A stretch of DNA of 64,000 nt from Valencia hispanica (Eukaryota > Chordata > Actinopteri > Cyprinodontiformes > Valenciidae): assembly GCA_963556495.2 (NCBI GenBank), contig OY747705.1:22798501-22862500 (forward strand), read 5' to 3'. Within the stretch, counting starts at the first letter, position 1; every line of letters begins with the position of its first letter. The position numbers were made by a program, and so were the translations under genes. Shown here piece by piece: positions 49,813-61,462 of the stretch. The notes below the pieces were generated by a model, which had not been told where the DNA came from, ran no database searches, and was given only the letters and a program-made list of their open reading frames with translations.

Positions 49813-50965
49813 TTATTTATAAAACTCAATGTGTCAGAAAATTTGTGACTTTTATATTTGTTCATATAATAAGAATCACAGCATAATGTATTCTGTTGTT
49901 GAGAATATATTTTTATTCATCTTAACAACCCCTACATATTGTTCTGCAATGCATTGAAGGGTCCTAGCAGAGGAAGATAAATAACTTTCTGAAGAGCTTC
50001 TCCATCTTGGAGTGATTCAACAAATTCTGCATGTGATGTGCAACAGAGAGCACACTGATTCTCAAATACAGGCCAGCCTTGCCTTGAAGGTAGGCCCACT
50101 TAACTTCAAACCGCGCCCCCCCCCCATGTGGTTTGTAAAAATGTTCAACACGTTTTGCTTTGGATGTTTTGCTACACATGACAAGCCACTTCTTACAGAA
50201 GATATAGCAATGATTCAAACATAATACAATATTGTAAACAGGATGGCACAAACAAAGGCTTCACTCCGTTTTACAGTCATTTCTGTTCCAGTAAGGATCA
50301 TTGCCTTTCTCTTGCCCCCAAACTAGATTTTTTTCTACATGAATTAACATACTTTTGGTTTCTGGTGTATTTACTATGTCCTAATGGGTCATTTCCTCTC
50401 TGTCTAGCACCTTGTCCACTTATTCCCAGAGACTGAGGAACATGTTGCAGGAGTCTTAGGCAGCAACCTGTTTTCAGCATTTATAGTGAGTTTCTTAAAA
50501 TACTTTTAGTTTATGTGAGGCTATAGTGCAAGTCAGTGCTGACAAATGTAATCATCCTCTTTCAACAGAGCAAAGCCGATAGCTTACACATGAATATGGA
50601 TGAAAAACAAGAAGCGATTCTGCTCACCAACCAGGTTAACATATATCAAGATAATAACCTATTCAAATGATAGAAACCTATTTATTTATTTCATTTACCG
50701 CTATTTACTACTCATTGCAAAATTTTATTTTATTTTTCAGGTTTGGATTGTAAAAAGGCTGACTGCTAGGTGTGTCAAAAACTAATTTCACTACATGAAC
50801 AGAGTAAAATGAGTGCTATTAAAAAATGTTGAGCCATCGCTGTCTTCTGTTTTCAGAAATATGTTTACACTATTTCACCATAGAGATAACATTTCTTCTT
50901 ACGTCTTTATATATTAATGAAAAAGCTCAAAGGTGACACAGTTTGAGACGTATCGAATGGGTAAT

Positions 50966-51042
50966 TAGAATAGAATAGAATAGAATAGAATAGAATAGAA
51001 TAGAATAGAATAGAATAGAATAGAATAGAATAGAATAGAATA
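50966..51042. repeat. TAGAA pentanucleotide array (LINE 3' tail)
   Basis: About 15 uninterrupted TAGAA units. The array abuts the 3' end of the minus-strand LINE at 51043-52710 and is best read as the short tandem tail of that element, (TTCTA)n on its sense strand. Confidence 0.85.
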
Positions 51043-52710
51043 ATCCTTTAGTGTCCCACAAGGGGAAAATTCAGCTATAACAGCAGCAAAGTGAAAGGTA
51101 AGGTGCGCATTTAGATTCACACAAGAAAAGTATAAAAAACTGAATTAATAATAATATATGTACATTAAGGACAAAATTACAAAAACAAATTATTGTGCAG
51201 TTATTAAAAATAAGATGGCATACTCAGGCATAGTGTGAAAGTGCAAATGAGTAGGATAATAAAAAAATATATATTTACAGAATGTGCATGTGTAGTTGTG
51301 CATTAAAAAGTAAACACATTATTTACATGAAGTTAAAAAATATAAACTGAAAAACAGATGTGCAAAAAACAGCGGCAGAAATGTTACTTGAACTGAGATA
51401 AACAGCGCAAACAAACATTATTGGGTTATTTGGGTTGCTGGGAGCAGTTCTGGTTGTAGAGTCTAACAGCTGAAGGGAGGAAAGACCTGCGAAAACACTC
51501 CCTCATGCACCTAGGATGCAGCAGTCTGTCACTGAAGGAGCTCTGCAGCTCAGTAACATCTTCATGCATGCGGTGAGAGACACTGTCCATCAGTGATGTT
51601 ATTTTGGCCTGAGTCCTTCTGTCTCCCACCACCTACACCAGATCCAGGGGCCATCCTAGAACTGAGCTGCCTTCTTGATGAGTTTATCCAACCTCTTGCT
51701 CTCAGCTGTAGATAAACTACTGCACCAACATACAACACAATAAAAGATGGCTGATGCCACCACAGAGCCAAAGAAGGTCTTTAGAGCGCTCCCTGGACTC
51801 CAAAACACCTCTGTCTCCTCAGTAGGTAGAGTCTGCTCTGACTCTTCCTGTAAGGAGCATCATTGTTGTGGCTCCAGTCTAGTTTATTGTTTAGGTGAAC
51901 ACCCAGGTACTTATAAGAGTCCACTTTCTCAATGTCCACTTCCTGGATGTTCACTGGTGTCAGTGTGGTGGGCCTATACCTGTGGAAGTTCACCACCAGC
52001 TCCTTGGTTTTCCCAGCGCTTATCAGGAGGTGGTTCTGCTGGCACCAGTCCACAAAGTCCTGAGTCCACTGTCTATACTCTAAGTTGTCCTCACCTTTGA
52101 TGAGGCTGACAATGGCTGAGTCATCAGAGAACTTCTGAAGGTGGCAGCGTGGGGAGTTGATGGAGAAGTCTGCAGGGTAGAGGGTGAAGGGGAACAGTGT
52201 CAGTACAGTTCCCTGTGGGGCCCCGTACTGCTGACCACCCTGTTGGAAACACAGCCCTGTGTTCTCACATACTGTGAGCGTCCTGTGAGGTAGTCAAGTA
52301 TCCACTGAGACATGTGGTGGTCCACTCCTGACAGCTCCAGCTTGACCCTCAGAAGTCCCGACTGGATGGCGTTGAAAGCACTGGAGAAATCAAAGAACAT
52401 GATCCTCACAGGGCTTTCAGGCTTCTACAGGTGAGTCAGAGCTCATTGCAGGAGGTAGACGATGGCGTCATCCACCCCAATGCCAGGCTGGTAAGCAAAC
52501 TGCAGCGGATCCAATAAAGACCTCACCAGGGGACAAAGATGGCTGAGAACGAACTTCTCGTGGGTCTTCATCAGATCCGAGGTCAGAGCTACCGGCATGT
52601 AGCTCCTGAGGTGCTTCGGATGTGGAGTCTCTGGTACCAGTACCACGCAGGAGGTATTCCACAGCTGTAGTACTTTCCCCACACATTTAGCACCAAATGA
52701 TTGATTCAAA
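51043..52710 (-). mobile_element. CR1/L2-group LINE, decayed
   Basis: Minus-strand frames in order give LRSYMPVALTSDLMKTHEKF..DPLQFAYQPGIGVDDAIVYL (52443-52709), IMFFDFSSAFNAIQSGLLRV..WILDYLTGRSQYVRT (52200-52409), DWCQQNHLLISAGKTKELVV..VDSYKYLGVHLNNKLDW (51781-52053) and SFSDRLLHPRC..RRSFLPSAVRLYNQNC (51426-51632). This is the reverse transcriptase and C-terminal part of a CR1/L2-group ORF2 (Rex1- or Maui-like). Several stops and frame changes interrupt it. The 5' end is truncated near 52710. Confidence 0.75.
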
Positions 52711-52972
52711 AGGATTTATTACCTGAAACCATGGCATACAATATATTAATACATTTTAGCACTATGCTTACAACTTTAGTTGTAAGTTTATTCTATCTTT
52801 TTTATTTTTATTTATTTATTTTATATTTAATTTATTCTGAAGTCTTGGTAGTACTTTTTCTATAATTAGGTGCTTTGATTTTCGTTTTCCCGCCTTTATT
52901 AAAAATAATACAAAACAAAAGAACATTTTCATTGGCATGGTAGAAAAGTGCAGAATAAGCTTTCTGTAGATA

Positions 52973-54583
52973 CAGGTCCTTCTCAAAAAATTAGCATATT
53001 GTGATAAAGTTCATTCTTTTCCATAATGTAATGATAAAAATTAAACTTTCATATATTTTAGATTCATTGCACACCAACTGAAATATTTCAGGTCTTTTAT
53101 TGTTTTAAAACTGATGATTTTTGCTTACAGCTCCTGAAAACCCAAAATTCCTATCTAAAAAAATTAGCATATTTCATCCGACCAATAAAAGAAAAGTGTT
53201 TTTAATATAAAAAAAGTCAACCTTCAAATAATTATGTTCAGTTATGCACTCAATACTTGGTCGGGAATCCTTTTGCAGAAATGACTGCTTCAATGCGGCA
53301 TGGCATGGAGGCAATCAGCCTGTGGCACTGCTGAGGTGTTACGGAGGCCCAGGATGCTTCGATAGCGGCCTTAAGCTCATCCAGAGTGTTGGGTCTTGCG
53401 TCTCTCAACTTCCTCTTCACAATATCCCACAGATTCTCTATGGGGTTCAGGTCAGGAGAGTTGTCAGGCCAATTGAGCACAGTAATACCATGGTCAGTAA
53501 ACCATTTACCAGTGGTTTTGGCACTGTGAGCAGGTGCCAGGTCGTGCTGAAAAATGAAATCTTCATCTCCATAAAGCTTTTCAGCAGATGGAAGCATGAA
53601 GTGCTCCAAAATCTCCTGATAGCTAGCTGCATTGACCCTGCCCTTGATAAAACACAGTGGACCAACACCAGCAGCTGACATGGCACCCCAGACCATCACT
53701 GACTGTGGGTACTTGACACTGGACTTCAGGCATTTTGGCATTTCCTTCTCCCCAGTCTTCCTCCAGACTCTGGCACCTTGATTTCCGAATGACATGCAAA
53801 ATTTGCTATCATCCGAAAAAAGTACTTTGGACCACTGAGCAACAGTCCAGTGGTGCTTCTCTGTAGCCCAGGTCAGGCGCTTCTGCCGCTGTTTCTGGTT
53901 CAAAAGTGGCTTGACCTGGGGAATGCGGCATCTGTAGCCCATTTCCTGCACACGCCTGTGCACGGTGGCTCTGGATGTTTCTACTCCAGACTCAGTCCAC
54001 TGCTTCCGCAGGTCCCCCAAGGTCTGGAATCGGTCCTTCTCCACAATCTTCCTCAGGGTCCGGTCACCTCTTCTCGTTGTGCAGCGTTTTCTGCCACACT
54101 TTTTCCTTCCCACAGACTTCCCACTAAGGTGCCTTGATACAGCACTCTGGGAACAGCCTATTCGTTCAGAAATGTCTTTCTGTGTCTTACCCTCTTGCTT
54201 GAGGGTGTCAATGATGGCCTTCTGGGCAGCAGTCAGGTCGGCAGTCTTACCCATGATTGCGGTTTTGAGTAATGAACCAGGCTGGGAGTTTTTAAAAGCC
54301 TCAGGAATCTTTTGCAGGTGTTTAGAGTTAATTAGTTGATTCAGATGATTAGGTTAATAGCTCGTTTAGAGAAACTTTTCATGATATGCTAATTTTTTGA
54401 GATAGGAATTTTGGGTTTTCATGAGCTGTATGCCAAAATCATCAGTTTTAAAACAATAAAAGACCTGAAATATTTCAGTTGGTGTGCAATGAATCTAAAA
54501 TATATGAAAGTTTAATTTTTATCATTACATTATGGAAAAGAATGAACTTTATCACAATATGCAACATTTTTTAGAAGGACCTG
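52973..54583 (-). mobile_element. Apparently complete Tc1 transposon with IR/DR-type ends
   Basis: A 1,611-bp element flanked by TA on both sides (52971-52972 and 54584-54585), the Tc1/mariner target duplication. The terminal inverted repeats are about 200 bp (52973-53172 and 54384-54583), starting CAGGTCCTTCT and nearly identical. Each arm shows an outer and an inner copy of a TCAAAAAATTAGCATAT-like box, an IR/DR arrangement like that of Sleeping Beauty. The outer box of the right arm has diverged (TAAAAAATGTTGCATAT). The enclosed transposase gene is intact. The element lies between the armh1-like gene and the mutyh promoter, about 490 bp upstream of the mutyh start. Confidence 0.92.
53250..54254 (-). 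CDS. Tc1-family transposase, full-length open frame
   Basis: This 334-residue DD34E transposase would cut and paste the element that encodes it, acting in the nucleus on the terminal repeats. The N-terminus has a paired-type helix-turn-helix (KTQKDISERIGCSQSAVSRH, residues 23-42) and a basic GRKR-type linker near 50-62. A second DNA-binding helix region follows at about 65-110 (SRATVHRRVQEMGY). The catalytic core has Asp148 (LFSDDSKF), Asp238 (FQHDLAPAHSA) and Glu273 (SPDLNPIENLW), with 34 residues between the last two, exactly the Tc1 spacing. Length and ends (MGKTADLTAAQ..GFPTKY) match full-length Tc1 proteins. There is no stop or frame break. Activity is not shown by sequence alone. Confidence 0.95.
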   Translation of the reverse strand: MGKTADLTAAQKAIIDTLKQEGKTQKDISERIGCSQSAVSRHLSGKSVGRKKCGRKRCTTRRGDRTLRKIVEKDRFQTLGDLRKQWTESGVETSRATVHRRVQEMGYRCRIPQVKPLLNQKQRQKRLTWATEKHHWTVAQWSKVLFSDDSKFCMSFGNQGARVWRKTGEKEMPKCLKSSVKYPQSVMVWGAMSAAGVGPLCFIKGRVNAASYQEILEHFMLPSAEKLYGDEDFIFQHDLAPAHSAKTTGKWFTDHGITVLNWPDNSPDLNPIENLWDIVKRKLRDARPNTLDELKAAIEASWASVTPQQCHRLIASMPCRIEAVISAKGFPTKY

Positions 54584-54889
54584 TATAGTTTTACAATAGA
54601 TTCATAAAACAGACACACCAAAATAATTACCTACCTAAAACAATGACCATGTTATAGATTATCATTGTTTCGGCTTAATATGTTTTGTAAATATTTATGA
54701 ATTTGCGTCTCTTTTTCTCATCCAGCATTGACATTTTAAAGAAACGAGGGAGGTGATTCAGCAATTCGTTTGCTTGTGTACATAGATTTCAATCTAATAA
54801 TACAGTTGAACAAATATTTAAAACTAACATTTTATTAATTTTTTTAATCTGAGAGTTAAAATTGCGATTTTCAATTGAAAAATCAACTG

Positions 54890-55070
54890 GAGATTCGGAA
54901 AGTGTTCCACTATTTACAGCCACCAGCCCATCGGATGTGACGTTTGGTATTCTAGTATCGTCTCCTTGCAGCTGATTGGACAAGCAAGTAATCCTCCGTT
55001 GTTTGGGTGGCGGGAGTTATGCATTTACGTGAAAACAGTATTCCTTCACTGGATAGTGTTTAACTCCTGT
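54890..55070 (+). promoter_or_regulatory. Likely mutyh promoter / 5' UTR
   Basis: A moderately CpG-containing stretch between the Tc1 element and the mutyh start. It contains ATTGG at 54975-54979 (a CCAAT box in reverse) within GCTGATTGGACAAGC, and a TGACGTTT motif resembling a CRE half site near 54938. The transcription start is not defined. Confidence 0.4.
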
Positions 55071-58000
55071 ATGCAGTGTTTGATAATGAGAAGGTTACGT
55101 TCAGCCGTAGTCAAAGGCAAAAAAGGCCGAATGGAGACGATGGAAACCACCATCCCAACCCGGAAGAGGTCAAAAACTGCCGTGAAAGAAGGTACCGCGA
55201 TGATTTGATAACAGAAACAATCCAGGTAGCTTTTCAGCATGAGCAACCGGACACAAACGGTTTTGTAACCTTCAGTGTTTGGAGACATGTGCAGCAGTAC
55301 GTATATGTCTTTTAGATAATGGATAAAAAAGGGGGGTTGCAAACATTTAAAAAAGGGAGTCATGAAAAAGACCCGCTTTACTATGATAGTGTTAAAGATC
55401 AAAAGCTGCACATTAGACTTAACTGCTGTGGCCTATATCTAGACTCTCATGGATTGTATTTGACTAAGATAATAGTGATTGTTGCTGCCTAAATATAACT
55501 GCACATCAGCAAGGCATGACTGCTGACCCTAGAATCATATCATATCACATATCCCAGTGTCATAATTTACTTTAAGTACAATATTAAGTCTAAAAGTCTA
55601 GACGCTTCCCACTTTATGGTAATATGTTTTGTTTAAATGTTATGTTTTTGTTGTTGTTTGTTTTCTCCATCCCACTCAGAACCAAGCACATCTTCATTCC
55701 CGTCATCTTTATACCACACATTCTCTGATCCTGCTAAAGTTGTGCAACTGCGCTCTCAGCTCCTTCCCTGGTATGACAAGGACAAAAGAGAGCTGCCATG
55801 GAGAACTCTGGTAGCTAATTCTTATAGGAAAATATCGAGTTCTGTTTCATTTTAAATGCAAAATAATTTTCATTGTAGATTTAGGGTTATTCAATAGCAA
55901 GCATTTATTTTAGTATTATTATTGTTATTCAATGACGTATATTTGCACAGATAACCATAAAATACAATTAATACTGGGTTTTATGTACCCTATCAGTGCA
56001 AAACTATATAAAACTACAAATATGTTTTGGTTATACATGCCTGCATAAATCCAAAATAGAGCTTTGCTTTATTGAAGGAGCTTCAAATCACAAAACCATT
56101 AATTTAAGAATGATTTGGCCAGATTCAGTTTTGTGTGTCTGTCGTTTTATCCTTTTAAGAGCTATATATGTAATTATTTCCAATCTCAATGACTAGTTAT
56201 ATCAAATTCCAGGGGTTTCAATGCTGACCAAAATAATTACAATTGTGACTGTTTTCATAATTAAGCAGCTTAAATCTTAATGTAGTCCTGCCTGACTCTG
56301 AATGTTTTCTGTAGGCTGTGACAGAATCAGACGTTAACATCAGGACATATGCAGGTATGGAGTGCATTCAAAGAAGAACAAAAAGTAATTTAAAAAACGT
56401 GTGTACTATATGTTCTTTAATTTCTATAAATGTTGAACTGTACATTTTTGTTTGGTCTTTGGGGATTTTTTTCAGTGTGGGTCTCAGAAATAATGCTGCA
56501 ACAGACCCAAGTTGCCACAGTAAAAGACTACTACAACAGATGGATGAAGGTGGGCATTTTAAACTCTGGCACCTAATCTCCAATACTTTTTTAAGTGTAA
56601 TATAAATGCTGCATATTTCACACTCTAGAGGTGGCCCACAGTGCAGGATCTCGCTGCTGCTACAGTGGAGGTAAATATTTCAATCAGTTCATGCTGAGCT
56701 GGTGATTTTTCGAATTAATGCATTCATTTTATCGTGGGAAAGGAGGTAAACCAGATGTGGGCGGGCCTCGGCTACTACTCACGTGGAAGAAGGCTCCATG
56801 AAGGAGCTCAGAAGGTTTGTCCATAATCACATATTTTAGTGCCTGTCATAATGTATTCACTTTTCCAGTAACCCTGTAAAAGGACCCCTAACCCTTTCCC
56901 AGTAACGTGGGTATAATGTGATTGTTTAGTTTTATTGGTAATTTTTCCTCAGGTGGTCTCAGAGCTGAAGGGACAGTTGCCTCGGACTGTCGATGACTTA
57001 CTGAAACAGTTGCCTGGTGTGGGACGCTATACAGCTGCAGCCATCGGCTCTATCGCTCTGGGACAGGTTGGTCAGAAGAAGGGAGTATCTCCACATCAAA
57101 CTGTGCCAGTTCCTGTGGATCAATGCTTAAAAAATCTACACAGACAAATTATCTTTAATTTCAACTGTTTACCAACGGAGGTCACAATTAGACATCGAAT
57201 ACTGGCCTAAATGCTGCCACTCCGCTTTAACTGGTTACGCCCCTCACTTCCGAATTGAAGGAAGGCTTTTGGCCTACCTGCTCCACAATGGGCATTTAAA
57301 CGCATTTTTAAAGTGCAGCAGTGTTTAAAAAAGCCTCTGAACAACAAAGGGTGTCTAAAGAGCTAAACATTTTACTTTAGTCACACTGACCTCCTTTTAT
57401 TATTTATTTTTAGTTTAGTTTTAGCAGTAAACCAATCCAAAAAACATGTATGCTAACTTTAACATCACTTTTCTGTCAGAATTGTCAAAAAAGGTGGTTA
57501 AATCTTAAAATAGTTCAAACTTTTTCTTTTTGACTTGACCAGAACAGTGATATGTAGTAGACATTTGCACCCACCAGTTCCATCCAGTCTTACAATTGGA
57601 GATGTCAATTAGACTTTGCCATTCAGCAGTATTCATTTGACATAGAAAACTAATATCACCCTCCTCTCTGACTCAGTAAAAATAAAAAAGAGAAATATAA
57701 ATAGTAGTCTAGTAGTAGTAGTAGTACAGAAGAGTTTGGTTATAAAGAAATATTCAAAGATTTGAACATCACCAGATGTTTCTAGAGTAAAGGATTTTTT
57801 TTAAATTAAAGAGCTGTGTTCTGTAAAACTTCTTGTCTTTATGGCACTCACCCTTAAGTGTAAAATGCACCATGACAGTAATTATAGAACTGTCCTTAGG
57901 ATAAGTGTTATTTAAGAGGAGCTTTAATATTTACCACCAATCCCAGGTATGATCTCTGTTGCTCAGGTTACCGGCGCCGTGGATGGAAACGTAATTCGGG

Positions 58001-61000
58001 TGCTGTGTCGCCTGAGGGCCATTGGGGCCGATAGCACGAGTCCTGCAGTAACTGAGGCTATTTGGTGAGATTTAAATTTATAGCTAAAACAATCAGAGAC
58101 TAATTATGTGGTGATCCCAGTATCATCTCCTGATTTCATCAGGAGTCTCGCCAATATGCTGGTGGATCCAGAGAGACCTGGAGACTTTAACCAGGCCATG
58201 ATGGAGCTGGGAGCCCGCGTATGCACCCCCAAAGGACCACTGTGCAGCCAGTGTCCTGTCCAGTCTCACTGCCGCTCATATTACAAGGTTGGCTCATTGT
58301 TTCAGGTGAGCTCAGATGGAAATTCTGTAAAGTAGTAACTGCTTTTTTATTGTGTTTGTACAGGTTCATGTCAAACAGGAGCAAAGTGCTAAGAAGCTTT
58401 TAGGAAAGTTGGACATGCCTGATATTGAGGACTGCAGTAAGTCACCTCGGCCATCCAGCTGACCTCTTGGACCTGAGTTTAATCATCATAATAAACCAAA
58501 TTTCTCTTTTCCTCAGTGAACAGTGGAGCTTGTTCCCTGTGTCCCTCGGAGCCATGGGATGACCAGCTGGGTGTTCAGAACTTCCCAAGAAAGCCGGCCA
58601 AGAAAGCTCCTCGGGTGGAGCGAACACTGACGTGCGTGGTGACCAGGCCGGAAGAAGAAGGTGGTGAGGAGTACCTGCTCGTACAGAGACCAAACAAAGG
58701 TCAGTGTTGCACAATCTGGCGGTGATTAACAAACCATAAAATATGGTGAGTGATACATTGATCTAGCCCCCAACTTTTAGTGCTCATTCTGGTAGACTTA
58801 CCTCAATGGGTTGACTAGAAGTCCAAAAGCAGACTGAGGGAGTGATTGAATGCAATATTAACTAGTGGCGTTTGTGTTTGCAGGTTTACTGGCAGGTTTA
58901 TGGGAGTTTCCAAGTCTTCTGCTGCAGGAGGACAACACTGAGGTGGAACAGAAGAGGGCGCTGTGCCAAGAAGTCAACAGAATACTGAGAAGCTGTTTAA
59001 ATGAGCACCATCTACATTATGTGGGAGAGGTAAGTTTGGTTTATATCATAAAGGGTTCAAACTATTTTTTGTTAAACGGGAACTTTTTGTGCAGCTATCC
59101 TTTGCTCTCTGCCTGCCTAAAGGTAGTGCACATCTTCTCCCACATCCACCAGACCTACGTGGTTTACAGCCTGTGCTTAAAGGAGAGGAACGTCACACAA
59201 GGGACGCAAACCGAAAAGGAACACTGGCTCACCAGATCTGGCCTCCAGGAAGCTGCGGTGTCCACAGGGCTGAAGAAGGTTTGTGCTTTGACTGAATTCA
59301 TGGTCTGTATTCTTTGAGACTCATTTCAGAGTGCTATTTTATCTCCCTTATCTGCAGATTGTGAAGCTCTTTGAGACTGTAGACAGTTTAAAGGGAAAAA
59401 CCTCAAATGTAAGTTACTCAAATGTATCTTCATGTTGACTTCTTTTTCTTATTTGGTCGTTAAATTTGTATTTATCTTATTATTTTTTTATCTATGGGGA
59501 GCCTAAATCACACCCATCTACATCCGATCCATGGGTCCCCTACTGTTAAAAAAATTAATAAAAATTATAGTAAGTGGCGCGATAAAAGTTTTTTTTTTCC
59601 TGATTCCATTTGATATTTGCCATGGATTTGTGTGAATTTCGAAGACACATTTTGATGCCGAGACATCCTGAGTTTTGACAGCCAGCAAAAGTTACTTTAG
59701 GTTTTGTGTGAAAACAACTGAAGAAGAAGTAAAAACCAGTGAGTTTAGCAAGCTTTGCATCCTTCTCCCAGGAAGCAAGGAGCATTAAATGTGGAGAAAG
59801 CCACTATAAATCTGGCCATGTGGAAAGTGGCAGCTATGCTGGGGGAGAAATAGTCAGTCAAGTGAGAACCAGCATGCGGGACAAGCTCTACAAGGTCTCT
59901 GTGAGTATTTCAAGTGCTAGCTAATGTTGGCTAACGTGATGTCATATATGAGACAGTCGAAAAGCACATCATTAGTTATTTAAATTGAGGTACATCATAT
60001 GTGTGATTCAGGACGTAAGGCAAAGCGGACCAGAAAATAACTTTGATCGCTCCATTGACTTTCATTCATTTTCTTGCGGTCAGGGGAACCATGGGCCGAC
60101 CAGAAGGGGAGGAGACTTTCGCTCCCCGTTTCTTACAACCAGTTTGACTATTTGCAGAAAAATATTTAACGGGTTTGTGATTATGCCTCAAAATGTTGGC
60201 AATTTACTTCTCAAACTTAGTTTAACTTCTATTTGTGGTGCCTATTTTGCCTGAGATGTAGAAGCCACCTATTTATTTACTACTTCTTGATTCAGGGTGT
60301 TGATCTCCTTATGCCACGACCTCCCTCATTACACAAATACCCATCACCTATTTTGCTTAACTCAAGTAAATATTTTGGTTTATACAGCTTGCAGTTGGAA
60401 ATGATGCATTCAAAGGATAATATGATCACTTGCCAACTATTTATGCACTTTTAGAAGTCACCTAATTAGCAAATCTGTGTTCCTGTGTGTACTTTAAAGG
60501 CCTCATAGATTTTTTACAGGAACAGTTGCAACAGGAAGATAGCAGACAGGTCGGAGTTAAAGTCATGGAGCAGTTTAAAAACATGGTTAGATCTTAAACT
60601 ATATCCCAAGCTGTGGAAATTGTAATACTGTTTAATCCATCATTTGAAAATAGAAAAAGCCCCAACATACAGCCAGAGCTCCAGTAGAAACATTTTAATT
60701 AAATTGAATACACTTTTTAGAATGGTCTAGACTCTAGACCTTAATCCTAGATGTAGAAAAGATGTAGAAATTTTCTTGCACTTCTTAGTTTGACAATTAG
60801 TTTTTCACATAAAATCACCAAATAATAATACACTGAGGTTTCTGGTTGTAATGTAACAAAATGGAAAAAACATAGACCGTGAATATTTTTGCAAGGCACT
60901 GTCAGTGCAGTCCATCAAACATGTATGGATTTGCTGTAGCTTGGTTTGTTTGAATGTGCAATACGGTTAAAGGTTTATTTAGAGCAAAGACAAATATTTG

Positions 61001-61183
61001 ATAATCATCATACATGCTCTGCTTGTCTTTCTTTAGGATGGAAAAAGTAGAACCCCTGAAGGATTAAAAAATTACAGGAGACCACAGAAAAGAAAAAAGA
61101 GTGGAATAACTGCAGCTGATGGCAGAGGCAGACAGCTCTCCCTTAGTTCCTTCTTCAAGACAGTGAAAGAAGAAAGTAGTTAG
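55071..61183 (+). CDS. mutyh: MutY-homologue adenine DNA glycosylase
   Basis: MUTYH excises adenine mispaired with 8-oxoguanine in base excision repair. Fifteen exons in consistent phase: 55071-55191, 55680-55810, 56315-56354, 56476-56549, 56629-56670, 56746-56814, 56953-57066, 57967-58064, 58143-58287, 58364-58436, 58517-58699, 58884-59029, 59123-59278, 59358-59408 and 61037-61183, about 529 residues. Motifs: [32 protein letters not shown], helix-hairpin-helix [12 protein letters not shown], catalytic Asp in [11 protein letters not shown], and the 4Fe-4S ligands of [17 protein letters not shown] (C-X6-C-X2-C-X5-C). A C-terminal Nudix-like domain ([20 protein letters not shown]) reads 8-oxoG. 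The end carries a PCNA-binding box, QLSLSSFF. The start may be ATG at 55071 or at 55086 (MRRLRSAVV, like the shorter human form); an in-frame ATG at 54966 also exists. Confidence 0.95.
59409..61036 (+). other. Last mutyh intron, mostly unassigned
   Basis: A 1.6-kb intron, longer than the other mutyh introns except one of about 0.9 kb. Apart from a Tc1 end at about 60.8-60.9 kb I recognise nothing. The stretch at 59785-60125 has a distinct, less AT-rich composition (for example GGGCCGACCAGAAGGGGAGG) and could be an insertion, but no ends were found. Confidence 0.4.
60795..60905. mobile_element. Tc1-like terminal fragment in mutyh intron
   Basis: TTTCTGGTTGTAATGTAACA then TATTTTTGCAAGGCACTGTC resembles the right terminal repeat of the fish Tc1 family seen elsewhere in the window. 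It lies in the last mutyh intron, with no transposase sequence recognised next to it. Confidence 0.5.
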
Positions 61184-61462
61184 TCCCTAAAGTTGTCTGG
61201 TGATTTTAGATGTGTGTGTTTGTCAAAGCTCCTTTTCTATGTCTTGACTCTTATTAAATCAAAGAGACTAACAAGAGGAATGTTCAGCTACGCTCAGTTT
61301 TGAATTAGATGAGCTTTTATTATATCATCTGTTATTTTTCATGTAGATTATTTTTGATGTTTGTATTACACCTTTCTGCTCTTTTTACATTAACACTGGC
61401 CATGTTTAGTAATTTTGTCAGTTCACCTACTGTGTAAAAGATAATCGCATTCCTCTGAATAT

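Larger units (their letters stand above)
45716..50785 (+). pseudogene. armh1: ARMH1-like gene (armadillo-like helical), probably decayed
   Basis: Exons resembling ARMH1, a helical-repeat protein of poorly known function, lie at 45716-45939, 47109-47186, 47271 to about 47390, 47539-47735, 47842-47926, 48120-48236, 48401-48473, 49960-50089, 50408-50485, 50569-50634 and 50741-50785. Family stretches include GKTRYELELEFADVSSLFLA, EYLMEFLEDGGVLTL, NPKYQDQVYKSLIDL, SPKAQQLVLQALRTVQ, EFLQQGAAAKTIR and HLVHLFPETEEHVAGVLG. Problems: in exon 1 the family-like pieces GRVVNFL, SWDRGGSSVMWRQ and RLLSNFLAEN lie in three different frames; the segment expected between HLLLT and GVKVVAEC is not recognisable and has no donor of matching phase; and exon 49960-50089 reads VLAEEDK-stop-LSEELLHLG with TAA at 49982-49984. 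Most splice sites remain. I favour a pseudogene; a divergent functional gene with other exons is possible. Confidence 0.6.

Noticed and set aside
53244..54339. Plus-strand open frames across the Tc1 element
   Set aside because: They are antisense shadows of the intact minus-strand transposase.
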